From Brassica napus (taxonomy: Eukaryota > Streptophyta > Magnoliopsida > Brassicales > Brassicaceae), in the NCBI RefSeq assembly GCF_020379485.1, contig NC_063452.1, positions 32,015,608-32,079,607 of the forward strand: a stretch of 64,000 bases of DNA, written 5' to 3'. Both the position numbers and the translations under genes were made by a program. Below, piece by piece: positions 22,001 through 31,906 of the stretch (the stretch's first letter is position 1; every line of letters begins with the position of its first letter). The notes under the pieces are model-generated. The model saw nothing but the letters and a program-made list of their open reading frames with translations, had not been told where the DNA came from and searched no databases.

Positions 22001-23765
22001 TAACCCGAAGGATGTTGTAAAGAAAGAGATTCTTAAACTCTTAGATGCTGGTGTTATCTACCCTATCTCAGATTCTAAATGGGTATCTCATGTGCATGTT
22101 GTGCCAAAAAAGGGTGGTATAACTGTGATTAAAAATGACAAGGATGAATTGATACCAACAAGAACAGTCACTGGGCATAGGATGTGTATTGATTACCGCA
22201 AACTGAACTCTGCATCTAGAAATGATCATTTTCCACTTTCATTTATTGATCAGATGCTTGAGAGACTTGCAAATCATCCATTCTATTGTTTTCTTGATGG
22301 ATATTCGGGATTCTTCCAGATCCCCATACATCCCAATGATCAGGAGAAAACAACATTCACATGTTCTCATGATACCTTTGCATATCGAAGAATGCCATTT
22401 GGTCTATGTAATGCTCCAGCCACCTTTCAAAGGTGCATGATGTCGATCTTTTCTGATCTGATTGAGGATGTTGTGGAGGTGTTCATGGATGATTTCTCTG
22501 TCTATGGATCTTCGTTTTCTGCTTGTTTGTCATTTTTGTGCAGGGTCCTACAGAGATGTGAAGACACCAACCTTGTGCTGAGCTGGGAGAAGTGTCACTT
22601 CATGGTCAAAGAAGGGATTGTGCTGGGGCACAAGATTTCAGAGAAGGGGATTGAGGTGGATAAGGCCAAAATCGATGTTATGGTTGGTTTGCCCCCACCA
22701 AAGACAGTGAAAGACATCCAAAGTTTTCTTGGTCATGCTGGTTTTACAGGAGATTCATAAAAGATTTCTCCATGATCACTAGACCATTGACCAGGCTGCT
22801 GTGCAAAGAAGCCACATTCAGCTTTGATGTGGAGTGTCTAGAAGCTTTCAAGAAGCTGAAAGGTGAACTCATCAGTGCTCCAATTGTCCAGCCACCTAAT
22901 TGGGATCTCCCCTTTGAGATCATGTGTGATGCTAGTGTTTATCTGTGGGAGCTGATTTGGGGCAGAAGAAAGATGGCAAGACCCATGTGATCTACTACGC
23001 GAGCCAAACCCTGAATGATGCTCAGATGAGATATGCCACAACAGAGAAGGATATGCTAGCCATAGTCTTTGCCTTTTGAGAAGTTTAGAAGCTACTTGGT
23101 GGGATCTAAAGTCATTGTCTACACAGATCATGTTGCGTTGAGACACCTTTTGGCGAAGAAGGATGCAAAGCCCAGGCTCTTGAGATGGATTCTTTTGCTG
23201 CAAGAGTTTGATTTAGAGATCAAGGACAAGCCAGGAGTTGAGAATGGTGTAGCTGATCACTTGTCCAGGCTGAGAGTGGAGTGTGGCATTCCAATTGATG
23301 AAGGACTCCCTGAGGAACAGATCATGGCTATTAGAGCAGTGATAGCAGTTTGTGAGACTGGAAGGAAGCTTGAAGAAGTCAAGGCAACAGAAGAGAAAGA
23401 ACCTTGGTATGCTGATTTGGTGAATTATCTAGCCACAGGATAAGAGCCTTTGAATCTTGTGGGTTATGCCAAGAAGAAGTTCTACAAAGATGTAAAGCGA
23501 TACTACTGAGATGAGCCCTACCTCTACATTCTCTGCAAAGATCAACTTTATAGGAGAGTGGTTGCTAATGAGGAGATTGATGGGATCCTTACACAGTGTC
23601 ATGGATCTTCTTATGGAGGCCACTTTGCTACCTTCAAGACTGTTGCTAAGGTGTTATAAGCTGGATTCTGGTGGCCACACATGTTCAAGGACACACAAGA
23701 CTTTGTTTCAAGGTGTGATTCATGCCAAAGGAGGGGAAACATCACCAAGAGGAATGAGATGCCTC
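19081..23765 (+). pseudogene. Gag-pol of Level-3 Gypsy, 5' part, with multiple stops
   Basis: It is collinear with the open gag-pol of Level 4. The Retrotrans_gag domain is at about 19360-19700. The protease [10 protein letters not shown] block is near 21115-21150. The RT has FMDDFSVYG near 22482. RNase H (23070-23300) includes [12 protein letters not shown]. Stops relative to Level 4 are at 19150, 19696, 20382, 20493, 23441, 23507 and 23657; frameshifts lie near 22743 and 23078. The frame is then cut at 23765 by the Level-4 insertion. The integrase continues at 36787. The 20541-22760 piece is the longest open part (protease plus RT). Confidence 0.85.
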
Positions 23766-23770
23766 AGAAT

Positions 23771-25217
23771 TGATATCTTGCATATTTCTATTGTTTTATC
23801 CATTCACCCATGTGCATTTTGATCATATAGATTAGGATTTAGCCATGTTTAGGTTGCATTTTGCATACATGAGTCCTTATCAGGTATTGGAGTACCACAT
23901 GGAGTTCTTGGAGACATTTGGGTGCAATTGGAGTTCAAAAGAAGTGTTTAAAGTGATCATTGGGCGAGCACCTTACCGGAGCGACCAGTCCGGAGCGACA
24001 CCATCAAGTCGCTCTGATCTCCCTATCAGAGCGACCTTACCAGAGCGACAGGGAATAGTCGCTCGCGTTTTGATCACCCGGAGACGCGAGAACGAGTCCG
24101 GAGCGACCTCTCGCAGCGACACAGCGAGGTCGCTCCCGAAGCATGGAGCGACAGGGAGGAGTCGCTCGCGTTTTCATCACTCGAAGACGCAAGAACGAGT
24201 CCGGAGCGACCTCTCGCAGCGACACAGCGAGGTCGCTCCCGAAGCATGGAGCGACTTGTCGGAGCGACGAGCGGAGGTCGCTGCGCGTCTTATTTCTGCT
24301 CGAACTTATGATTTCTCAAGGGCCTTTTGGTCATTTCATTATGCACGTTTTTATTTTCTAAACCTATGTTTTAATACTCTGTAAGCCACCAGGAGGCGGA
24401 TCATCTTTGTTCTTAAGAAAAACCACCAAAAACCTTTGGAAAGTATTCTCTTGAATCAATTGATCAGTTTTGTTATTGAAATTCTGTGTTCTTATATCTA
24501 TTTTCTGTGTTTCTCTACATGATTAATCTGAAATCCAACATGGGTTTAAGAGGAATCATGGAGATTAGTGAGTAATCACCCTTTGAATTCATGGGTTAGG
24601 GAGATTAAGGGTGATTAGGTTAGAGCTAGGATGTTTTAGTGTAGATCATTCATATTTCCTTGCTAACAGAGTGAACATAATGCATCTTCTGAGTTGGCCA
24701 CTCAGTTGTTGATCGTTAGGCATTTCTCACCCGAAAGGTGTTCGAGGAAATGCCCGAGACAACTCTTCTAAGCTTTTAGCATACTTTGCCAAAGACATTT
24801 GTTGTTAGAGGTGCTAAGATAGCCATTGGACTTGCTAGTTATGATTGTTTTCATATTATTCAACCAAAGACATTTGATGTTTGAATTGTGTTAGTAAATG
24901 AACATTCATCTAGACATAGAGTTTGTTTAGGATTGTGTCTAAGCTTAAGGTTGATAGTTTGATTGATCGTTTGCCATCCTTAGTTCGAAACTTGATCACC
25001 CGAGGTCTAATCCATATATCCATGAGTTCTCTTTTCTCATAGTTAAGAAAATATCATTTAGTTATTCCTTTTAGTTAGTTATAGTTTAAAAACCATTGGT
25101 TGCACTTAGATTAAGTGATTACTTGCATTCTCGGTGCTTTCATATCTCTCAGAACTGGTTCGACAATCATTTATACTACAACATTTGTCTTAGGAGCCTT
25201 GAAAACTCCTAACATCA
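23771..25217 (+). repeat. 5' LTR of Level-4 Gypsy
   Basis: 1447 bp. The AGCGAC array lies at about 23970-24295; the remainder is AT-rich. It ends AACATCA followed by AA and the primer site. Confidence 0.92.
23970..24295. repeat. Hairpin-forming AGCGAC array in the Level-4 5' LTR
   Basis: Perfect 11-bp inverted arms GGAGCGACCTC / GAGGTCGCTCC occur at 24100-24110 with 24126-24136, and again 103 bp later at 24203-24213 with 24229-24239. The loop is 15 nt in both. The unit is thus a 103-bp imperfect tandem repeat with a strong hairpin, and would fold in RNA as well as DNA. Confidence 0.85.
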
Positions 25218-25220
25218 AAT

Positions 25221-25233
25221 TGGCGCCGTTGCC
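25221..25233 (+). promoter_or_regulatory. Primer-binding site of Level-4 Gypsy
   Basis: TGGCGCCGTTGCC, three bases after the LTR end, identical to the Level-3 site. Confidence 0.85.
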
Positions 25234-25280
25234 AAATTCTGAGTAGATTTAAACATTGAGATTTAGTCAATTGCTTGAGA

Positions 25281-25339
25281 GTAAGTCATTTTTATTTTCT
25301 TTTGTTACTGACTCTTTTTCACCTCCCTTTAATCTACAG
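25281..25339 (+). other. Possible 59-nt mini-intron or splice-site pair in the gag leader
   Basis: GTAAGT at 25281 and a pyrimidine-rich tract ending CTACAG at 25339 lie just before the gag ATG (25344). Level 3 has CTAAGT in place of GTAAGT, so the donor is not conserved there. The length is short for a plant intron; the two sites may instead act with distant partners. Confidence 0.3.
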
Positions 25340-25343
25340 GTGT

Positions 25344-28300
25344 ATGAACTTGCGGAGCAACGGTCCATCAAACCTAGTTCCACGAGCTGCAGACATCAGA
25401 GCTTTAGAGAGAGAGTGTGCTGGAAAGAAAAGAGAAGAAGAGCAACAGGCTCAACTGCAAAGACTGAACACTGATATGGGAGACGTTCATCAGCATGATG
25501 CAGGCGTCAATGGCGCTAATAACAATGCTCCAGCTAACCAACAGCGAGCAGCTCGACCCATTGGCACTTACGATCGCCCCAACATTCATGGTCATAGATT
25601 GGGAATCCGAGCACCCGCTGTGGCAGCCAACAACTTTGAGATCAAATCAGGACTCCTCAACGTGATCGAGAACAACAAGTATCATGGCTTGGCTCTAGAG
25701 GATCCATTTGATCACTTGGACAGGTTCGACAGCTACTGTGGGTTGTCAAAAACCAATGGTGTGTCCGAAGATGCCTTAAAGCTCAAGCTATTCCCCTTCT
25801 CTTTGGGGGATAAGGCACGTCAGTGGGAGAAGTCTCTACCCAGCGACTCCATCACCACTTGGGATGATTGCAAGAGAGCATTCTTGGAGAAGTTCTTCTC
25901 TACTTCAAGAACTGCTAAGCTGAGAAATGAGATTTCCAGCTTCCAACAGAAGGGCTTGGAAGGATTCAGTGAAGCCTGGGAGAGATTCAAGGGCTACCAA
26001 GCTCAATGCCCACACCATGGTTTCTCTAAGGAGAGTTTGCTGAGCACATTCTACCGTGGTGCTCTTCCTAAGTACAGGGCCAGACTGGATACAGCTAGCA
26101 ATGGGTTCTTCTTGGGGAGAACTGAGGAGGATGCAGAGGAGCTGGTTGACAACATGGTTAAGAGTGATGCAGTCTACAGTGGAGACCACGACAGAGGTAG
26201 TAGAACAGATGATAAGCAGACGAGGAAGGAGTTGAAGGCTCTACAGGATAAGATAGACATCCTCATTGCTGACAAAGCTACCCAAGAGCAGCTGCACTTT
26301 GTTGGCAACCCAAGCCAAGAGACACCAGTTGTTGTCCATGAAGTTGAGGGTTTGGAAGGTCAGGAAGAGCTGTGTTTCATCAACAACAATGGTAGCTGGT
26401 ACAAGAAAGAGCCCAACTTTCAGTACAACAACTACCAACAGAAATCCTATTCCAACAACCAACAGAGTGGTTATCAGCCTCGGAATAATCAGCAAGGCAG
26501 CTATCAACCTCAGCAAAACCCTCCTCCTGGTTTCAACAACAAGGGCAACCATTCTTCCCAACAGCAATCTAATCCCTCTACCTCAACTCCTCAAGTCAAC
26601 AGCACTGAAGCTCTACTGAAACAAATCCTGGAGTCTCAAACAAGAAGTGAGAAGCATGTTGGCTATGAGTTGAAGAACCTTCACTCAAAGATTGATGGGA
26701 GCTACAATGAGCTCAACAACAAGTTCAGAGCTTTGGAGAACCAGTTTGCTGCCATGAACACTCAACAAAATCGCCAACAAGGTTCTCTACCTGGAAAATC
26801 TGAGCAAAACCCAAAGGAAACCATGAAAGCTATCACTCTCAGGAGTGGTAAGGAGTTACCTCAGAGAGCTCTCACCAAGGATGCTGAGAAACAAAGTGAG
26901 GGGGTTGCCATCAACATAGATGATGAAGTGGTGATTGTTGATGAGAAGATCAATGACGAGATCTTGGAGAAGATAGTGGAAGCCAAAGGAAAAGGAAAGG
27001 TTGGAGAAGAGAAGAAAACAGTTAAGGATGGTGAAGTTGTCACTCCTGCAAGTGAAAGTTCTTTTGTTCCTCCTGCCTATGAACCCAAGCTCCCATTCCC
27101 AGGTCGATTCAAGAGGCAGCTGCTAGAGAAGTACCAAGCTCTATTTGAAAAGCAAATGAGTGAAGTCCAGGTCACAATGCCCATTATTGATGCTTTCATG
27201 CTGATTCCTCAATACAGCAAGTTCCTGAAAGATGCTGTAGCTGCAAAGAAGAAAGAGATGGAGGGCATGGTGATTCTCACTCATGAGTGCAGTGCTATCA
27301 TTCAGAGGCTTGTCATTCCAAAGAAGCTAGAAGATCCAGGATGCTTCACATTACCTTGTGCTCTTGGACCTATGGTATTTGATAGATGTCTCTGCGATTT
27401 GGGAGCTAGTGTCAGCTTGATGCCCCTATCTGTTGCTAAGAAGCTCGGCTTCACTCAGTACAAGAAGTGTAGACTTTCTCTGGTATTGGCTGATCGTTCA
27501 GTGAAGTACCCTGTGGGTATCTTAGAGGACCTCCCAGTGATGGTTGGAAATTATGAGATCCCTACAGACTTTGTGGTGCTTGAAATGGGTGAAGAAGCTC
27601 AAGACCCTTTAATCCTTGGAAGGCCTTTCTTAGCAACAGCAGGAGCTATTGTTAATGTGAAAGAAGGCAAGATTGATCTCCATCTGGGTAAAGGGCACAT
27701 TCTCCATTTTGACATCAAGGAGGTAATGAGGAGGCCAACAGTTCAAGGGCAAGTGTTCTACATTGAAGAGATGGACGCCCTTGCTGATGAACTCCTTGAA
27801 GAGTTGTCACTAGAGGACCCTCTACAGCATGCTTTGACTGTAGAGAGAGAGGCTGTGGTGATTGAGAACCTGGAGAGTACTGCCTATGGGATGATGCTGG
27901 ATTCACACCAGGGGTTTGTCAGTAAGGATCAGTACGAGGAGCTTCCACAGATGGTTCACCAAGAAGTCTCAGCCACTCAGCAAGATGACACCCAGCAGAA
28001 TGACTGGAGTGAGCTTAAGGCACCTAAAGTGGAGCTTAAACCTCTCCCCCATGGTGTAAGGTATGCATTCCTTGGTCCTAATGAAACTTATCCTGTCATT
28101 GTGAGTAGTGAACTTACTGAAACTGAGCTATCTGAACTTTTGAAAACGCTTAAAAGATTTAGAAAGGCAATAGGTTACTCACTGGATGACATCAAGGGAA
28201 TATCACCCTCTTTGTGCATGCATAGGATACATCTTGAGGATGAATCAATGACTTCTATCGAGCATCAAAGAAGGTTAAATCCTAACCTGAAGGATGTTGT

Positions 28301-30962
28301 AAAGAAAGAGATTCTTAAACTCTTAGATGCTGGTGTTATTTACCCTATCTCAGATTCTAAATGGGTATCACCTGTGCATGTTGTACCAAAGAAAGGTGGT
28401 ATCACTGTGATTAAAAATGACAAGGATGAATTGATACCAACAAGAACCATCACAGGTCATAGAATGTGCATTGATTACCGAAAACTAAACTCCGCATCTA
28501 GAAAGGATCATTTCCCATTACCATTTATTGATCAGATGCTTGAGAGACTTGCAAATCACCCATTCTATTGCTTTCTTGATGGGTACTCAGGATTTTTCCA
28601 AATCCCCATACATCCCAATGATCAAGAGAAAACGACATTCACATGTCCCTATGGTACCTTTGCATATCGAAGGATGCCATTTGGTCTATGTAATGCTCCA
28701 GCCACCTTTCAAAGGTGCATGATGTCAATTTTCTCTGATCTGATTGAGGATGTTGTGGAGGTATTTATGGATGATTTCTCTGTCTACGGATCTTCGTTTT
28801 CTGCTTGTTTGTCAAACTTGTGCAGGGTCCTACAGAGATGTGAAGACACCAACCTTGTGCTGAATTGGGAGAAGTGTCACTTCATGGTCAAGGAAGGGAT
28901 TGTGCTGGGACACAAGATTTCAGAGAAGGGGATTGAGGTGGATAAAGCCAAAATCGATGTTATGGTTGGTTTGCCCCCACCAAAGACAGTGAAAGACATC
29001 CGGAGTTTTCTTGGTCATGCTGGGTTCTACAGGAGGTTCATCAAGGACTTCTCCATGATCACTAGACCTTTGACCAGGCTGCTGTGCAAGGAAGCCACCT
29101 TCAGTTTTGATGTGGAATGTCTACAAGCTTTCAAGAAGCTGAAAGGTGAACTCATTAGTGCTCCAATTGTCCAGCCACCTGATTGGGATCTCCCTTTTGA
29201 GATCATGTGTGACGCTAGTGACTATGCTGTGGGAGCTGTTTTGGGGCAGAAGAAAGATGGCAAAACCCATGTGATCTACTATGCCAGCCAAACCCTCAAT
29301 GATGCTCAGATGAGGTATGCCACAACAGAGAAGGAGATGCTGGCAATTGTTTTTGCCTTTGAGAAGTTCAGGAGCTACTTGGTTGGGTCTAAAGTCATTG
29401 TCTACACAGATCATGCTGCCTTGAGACACCTTTTGGCCAAGAAGGATGCAAAACCCAGGCTTTTGAGGTGGATCCTTTTGCTTCAAGAGTTTGATATGGA
29501 GATTAAGGACAAGCCAGGAGTTGAGAATGGTGTAGCTGATCATTTGTCCAGGTTGAGGGTAGAGTCTGGTATTCCTATTGACGAAGGACTTCCTGAGGAG
29601 CAGATCATGGCTATTGAAGCAGTGATAGCAGTTTGTGAGACTGGTAGGAAGCTGGAAGAAGTCAAGGCAACAGAAGAGAAGGAACCTTGGTATGCTGATT
29701 TGGTGAACTACCTAGCCACAGGAAGAGAACCTTTGAATCTTGTGGGCTATGCCAAGAAGAAGTTCTACAAGGATGTGAAGAGATACTACTGGGATGAACC
29801 CTATCTCTACATTCTCTGCAAGGATCAGCTTTATAGAAGAGTGGTTGCAAATGAGGAGATTGATGGGATCCTTACACAGTGTCATGGATCATCTTATGGA
29901 GGCCACTTTGCCACCTTCAAGACAGTTGCGAAAGTGTTACAAGCTGGATTCTGGTGGCCACATATGTTCAAGGATACACAAGACTTTGTTTCAAAGTGTG
30001 ATTCTTGCCAAAGAAGAGGAAACATCACCAAGAGGAATGAGATGCCTCAGAATCCAATCCTTGAAGTTGAAGTGTTTGATGTGTGGGGTATTGACTTCAT
30101 GGGACCATTTCCATCATCTTTTGGAAACAAATACATCCTTGTGGCTGTTGATTATGTCTCCAAATGGGTGGAAGCTATTGCAAGCCCCACCAATGATGCT
30201 AGAGTTGTAACCAAGATGTTCAAGAGCATCATCTTTCCAAGGTTTGGAGTCCCAAGAGTTGTGATCAGTGACGGAGGTTCCCACTTCATTAACAAACTGC
30301 TTGAGGGACTTCTCAAGAAGAATGGTGTGAAGCACAAGGTGGCAACTCCTTATCACCCCCAAACAAGTGGCCAAGTTGAGATTTCTAACAGGGAGATCAA
30401 GTCTATCTTGGAGAAGATTGTGGGGATCACAAGGAAGGATTGGTCCAATAAGCTTGATGATGCACTTTGGGCTTATAGGACAGCGTACAAGACACCACTG
30501 GGCACCACACCTTTCAACCTAGTGTATGGGAAAGCTTGCCATCTGCCAGTGGAGCTTGAGTACAAGGCACTATGGGCAATAAAGTTGCTAAACTTTGACA
30601 TCAAGAGTACCAAGGAGAAAAGGATTTTTCAGCTACATGAGCTTGATGAGATAAGAATGAATGCTTTTGAGAACTCAAGGATCTACAAGGAGAAGACTAA
30701 AGCTTTCCATGACAAGAATATCCTGAAGAGAGAGTTTAAAGAAGGAGATCAAGTTCTTCTCTACAACTCTAGGCTGAAGCTATTTCCAGGAAAGCTTAAG
30801 TCAAGGTGGTCAGGTCCTTTCAAAGTCAAAGAGGTTAGGCCATATGGAGCAATAGTTTTGTGGAGTACTGATGGAAGAGACTTCACCTCGAGGTCGCTCG
30901 GCTTAAAGATGTTTTGTGCTCCAAAAACACTCTCGGAGCGACCTCTCAGAGCGAGCACATGA
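25344..30962 (+). CDS. Gag-pol polyprotein of Level-4 Athila-like Gypsy
   Basis: One frame holds all retroelement enzymes; residue numbers count from an in-frame ATG at 25275. The true start is probably the ATG at 25344 ([10 protein letters not shown], residue 24), as in Level 3. Gag occupies about residues 150-280, followed by a Q/N-rich linker. The protease DLGAS aspartate is at about 708. RT has FMDD at 1164-1167. RNase H (about 1310-1440) includes MCDAS and [11 protein letters not shown]. Integrase has a His/Cys finger near 1540-1580 and catalytic D1607, D1666, E1702 (35-residue spacing between the last two). The last 24 codons (from about 30888) do not match Level 3: a deletion joined the integrase tail to the AGCGAC spacer array, replacing the normal end. 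All catalytic motifs are present, so enzyme activity is possible. Confidence 0.85.
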   Translation: MNLRSNGPSNLVPRAADIRALERECAGKKREEEQQAQLQRLNTDMGDVHQHDAGVNGANNNAPANQQRAARPIGTYDRPNIHGHRLGIRAPAVAANNFEIKSGLLNVIENNKYHGLALEDPFDHLDRFDSYCGLSKTNGVSEDALKLKLFPFSLGDKARQWEKSLPSDSITTWDDCKRAFLEKFFSTSRTAKLRNEISSFQQKGLEGFSEAWERFKGYQAQCPHHGFSKESLLSTFYRGALPKYRARLDTASNGFFLGRTEEDAEELVDNMVKSDAVYSGDHDRGSRTDDKQTRKELKALQDKIDILIADKATQEQLHFVGNPSQETPVVVHEVEGLEGQEELCFINNNGSWYKKEPNFQYNNYQQKSYSNNQQSGYQPRNNQQGSYQPQQNPPPGFNNKGNHSSQQQSNPSTSTPQVNSTEALLKQILESQTRSEKHVGYELKNLHSKIDGSYNELNNKFRALENQFAAMNTQQNRQQGSLPGKSEQNPKETMKAITLRSGKELPQRALTKDAEKQSEGVAINIDDEVVIVDEKINDEILEKIVEAKGKGKVGEEKKTVKDGEVVTPASESSFVPPAYEPKLPFPGRFKRQLLEKYQALFEKQMSEVQVTMPIIDAFMLIPQYSKFLKDAVAAKKKEMEGMVILTHECSAIIQRLVIPKKLEDPGCFTLPCALGPMVFDRCLCDLGASVSLMPLSVAKKLGFTQYKKCRLSLVLADRSVKYPVGILEDLPVMVGNYEIPTDFVVLEMGEEAQDPLILGRPFLATAGAIVNVKEGKIDLHLGKGHILHFDIKEVMRRPTVQGQVFYIEEMDALADELLEELSLEDPLQHALTVEREAVVIENLESTAYGMMLDSHQGFVSKDQYEELPQMVHQEVSATQQDDTQQNDWSELKAPKVELKPLPHGVRYAFLGPNETYPVIVSSELTETELSELLKTLKRFRKAIGYSLDDIKGISPSLCMHRIHLEDESMTSIEHQRRLNPNLKDVVKKEILKLLDAGVIYPISDSKWVSPVHVVPKKGGITVIKNDKDELIPTRTITGHRMCIDYRKLNSASRKDHFPLPFIDQMLERLANHPFYCFLDGYSGFFQIPIHPNDQEKTTFTCPYGTFAYRRMPFGLCNAPATFQRCMMSIFSDLIEDVVEVFMDDFSVYGSSFSACLSNLCRVLQRCEDTNLVLNWEKCHFMVKEGIVLGHKISEKGIEVDKAKIDVMVGLPPPKTVKDIRSFLGHAGFYRRFIKDFSMITRPLTRLLCKEATFSFDVECLQAFKKLKGELISAPIVQPPDWDLPFEIMCDASDYAVGAVLGQKKDGKTHVIYYASQTLNDAQMRYATTEKEMLAIVFAFEKFRSYLVGSKVIVYTDHAALRHLLAKKDAKPRLLRWILLLQEFDMEIKDKPGVENGVADHLSRLRVESGIPIDEGLPEEQIMAIEAVIAVCETGRKLEEVKATEEKEPWYADLVNYLATGREPLNLVGYAKKKFYKDVKRYYWDEPYLYILCKDQLYRRVVANEEIDGILTQCHGSSYGGHFATFKTVAKVLQAGFWWPHMFKDTQDFVSKCDSCQRRGNITKRNEMPQNPILEVEVFDVWGIDFMGPFPSSFGNKYILVAVDYVSKWVEAIASPTNDARVVTKMFKSIIFPRFGVPRVVISDGGSHFINKLLEGLLKKNGVKHKVATPYHPQTSGQVEISNREIKSILEKIVGITRKDWSNKLDDALWAYRTAYKTPLGTTPFNLVYGKACHLPVELEYKALWAIKLLNFDIKSTKEKRIFQLHELDEIRMNAFENSRIYKEKTKAFHDKNILKREFKEGDQVLLYNSRLKLFPGKLKSRWSGPFKVKEVRPYGAIVLWSTDGRDFTSRSLGLKMFCAPKTLSERPLRAST

Positions 30963-31210
30963 AGTCGCTCCAGCTGGGAGCGACATTACGGGAGCGACAC
31001 CTCGAAGTCGCTCGCGTTTTCGTCGTCACGGAGCTCTAAAACTGGCCCGGAGCGACGTCCAAGAACGACACCTCGAAGTCGCTCCAGCTCCAGAGCGAGG
31101 TTTCGAGAGCGACACTCCAAGGTCGCTCGCGTTTTCGTCGAATCACGACGCGAGAAAATGACTCGGGAGCGACCTCTCGCAGCAACACCCTCACGTCGCT
31201 CCCGAGCCGG
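30886..31210. repeat. AGCGAC/GTCGCT array in the Level-4 pol-ORF2 spacer
   Basis: Inverted GAGCGAC and GTCGCTC words continue for about 320 bp, much like the LTR array but in a separate place in the same element. The left edge is the deletion junction with the integrase tail. Confidence 0.8.
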
Positions 31211-31502
31211 TCCAGGTAAGTTTTCTAACTCTAAACCCCGGTTTAATTAAAGTAAACCGACCCTAACCACCCTAGACCGAACCGGACGACCCTAAACCTA
31301 ACTCAACCCCCGCGACTCCATCTCTATCACTCTCCCCTCCTCTCACAAACTCTCAAACTCTCTCAAACTCACCCACACCAAAAATCCCAAAACTTTCTCA
31401 ATTCTCACCCAAATCAACTAGTTCTTGTTTCTAAATCCAAGCTTTCGCCCCTGTAGCCTATTCCTCACCACCCATTCACCATTTCTTTTCATCCAAAGCA
31501 AG
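31211..31502 (+). other. Leader exon upstream of Level-4 ORF2
   Basis: C- and CT-rich non-coding sequence (CCTAAACCTAACTC, CTCTCACAAACTCTC) that aligns with 38285-38562 of Level 3. It ends CAAG|GTATTG, a donor site. It may be the 5' leader of a subgenomic ORF2 mRNA; promoter or splice origin is unknown. Confidence 0.5.
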
Positions 31503-31900
31503 GTATTGAGTTTTAAATTCAAATTCGTAGGTCCATGAACCCTAGGATTTGAAAATCGAAATTTGGTCATTTTCTTGCTAGATTGTGGTGAAATAGACTA
31601 GGGAAAGCTTATCTATCAAGTTGGGTTGTCGAATAAATGGTGAAATTGAGTTTAATTTGCACTTTGGCAAAATTAGGGTTCATGGATTTGGGGGTTTTCG
31701 AATTCGACCTTAATTGGGTGTGTCTGTGGGTGAACAAGATGCGTTAAGGTGTTACAAGAGTGAGAATTGTTGCATTGTGTTGAACTTGAGTTTAAATTGA
31801 TAATTCATTTGTTAAGTTCACTTTTGCAATTTTCACTTGCAAAGTCTTGCCCTTCTTTACTTCCATCTACTTATCCCTTTTCAAGTTTTTAATTTTTCAG
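31503..31900 (+). other. Intron (398 bp) before Level-4 ORF2
   Basis: It begins GTATTG after CAAG and ends TTTTTCAG after a T-rich tract, six bases before the ORF2 ATG. In Level 3 the flanking sequences are joined directly at this very point (CAAG at 38562, then GTACA and ATG at 38568). The exact absence between GT and AG supports a true intron. An in-frame extension of ORF2 from 31847 lies inside the intron and is not coding. Confidence 0.7.
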
Positions 31901-31906
31901 GTGAAA

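Noticed and set aside
31847..31906. N-terminal extension of ORF2 (MPFFTSIYL...) resembling a signal peptide
   Set aside because: It lies in the 398-bp intron and is absent from the Level-3 copy; the true start is 31907.
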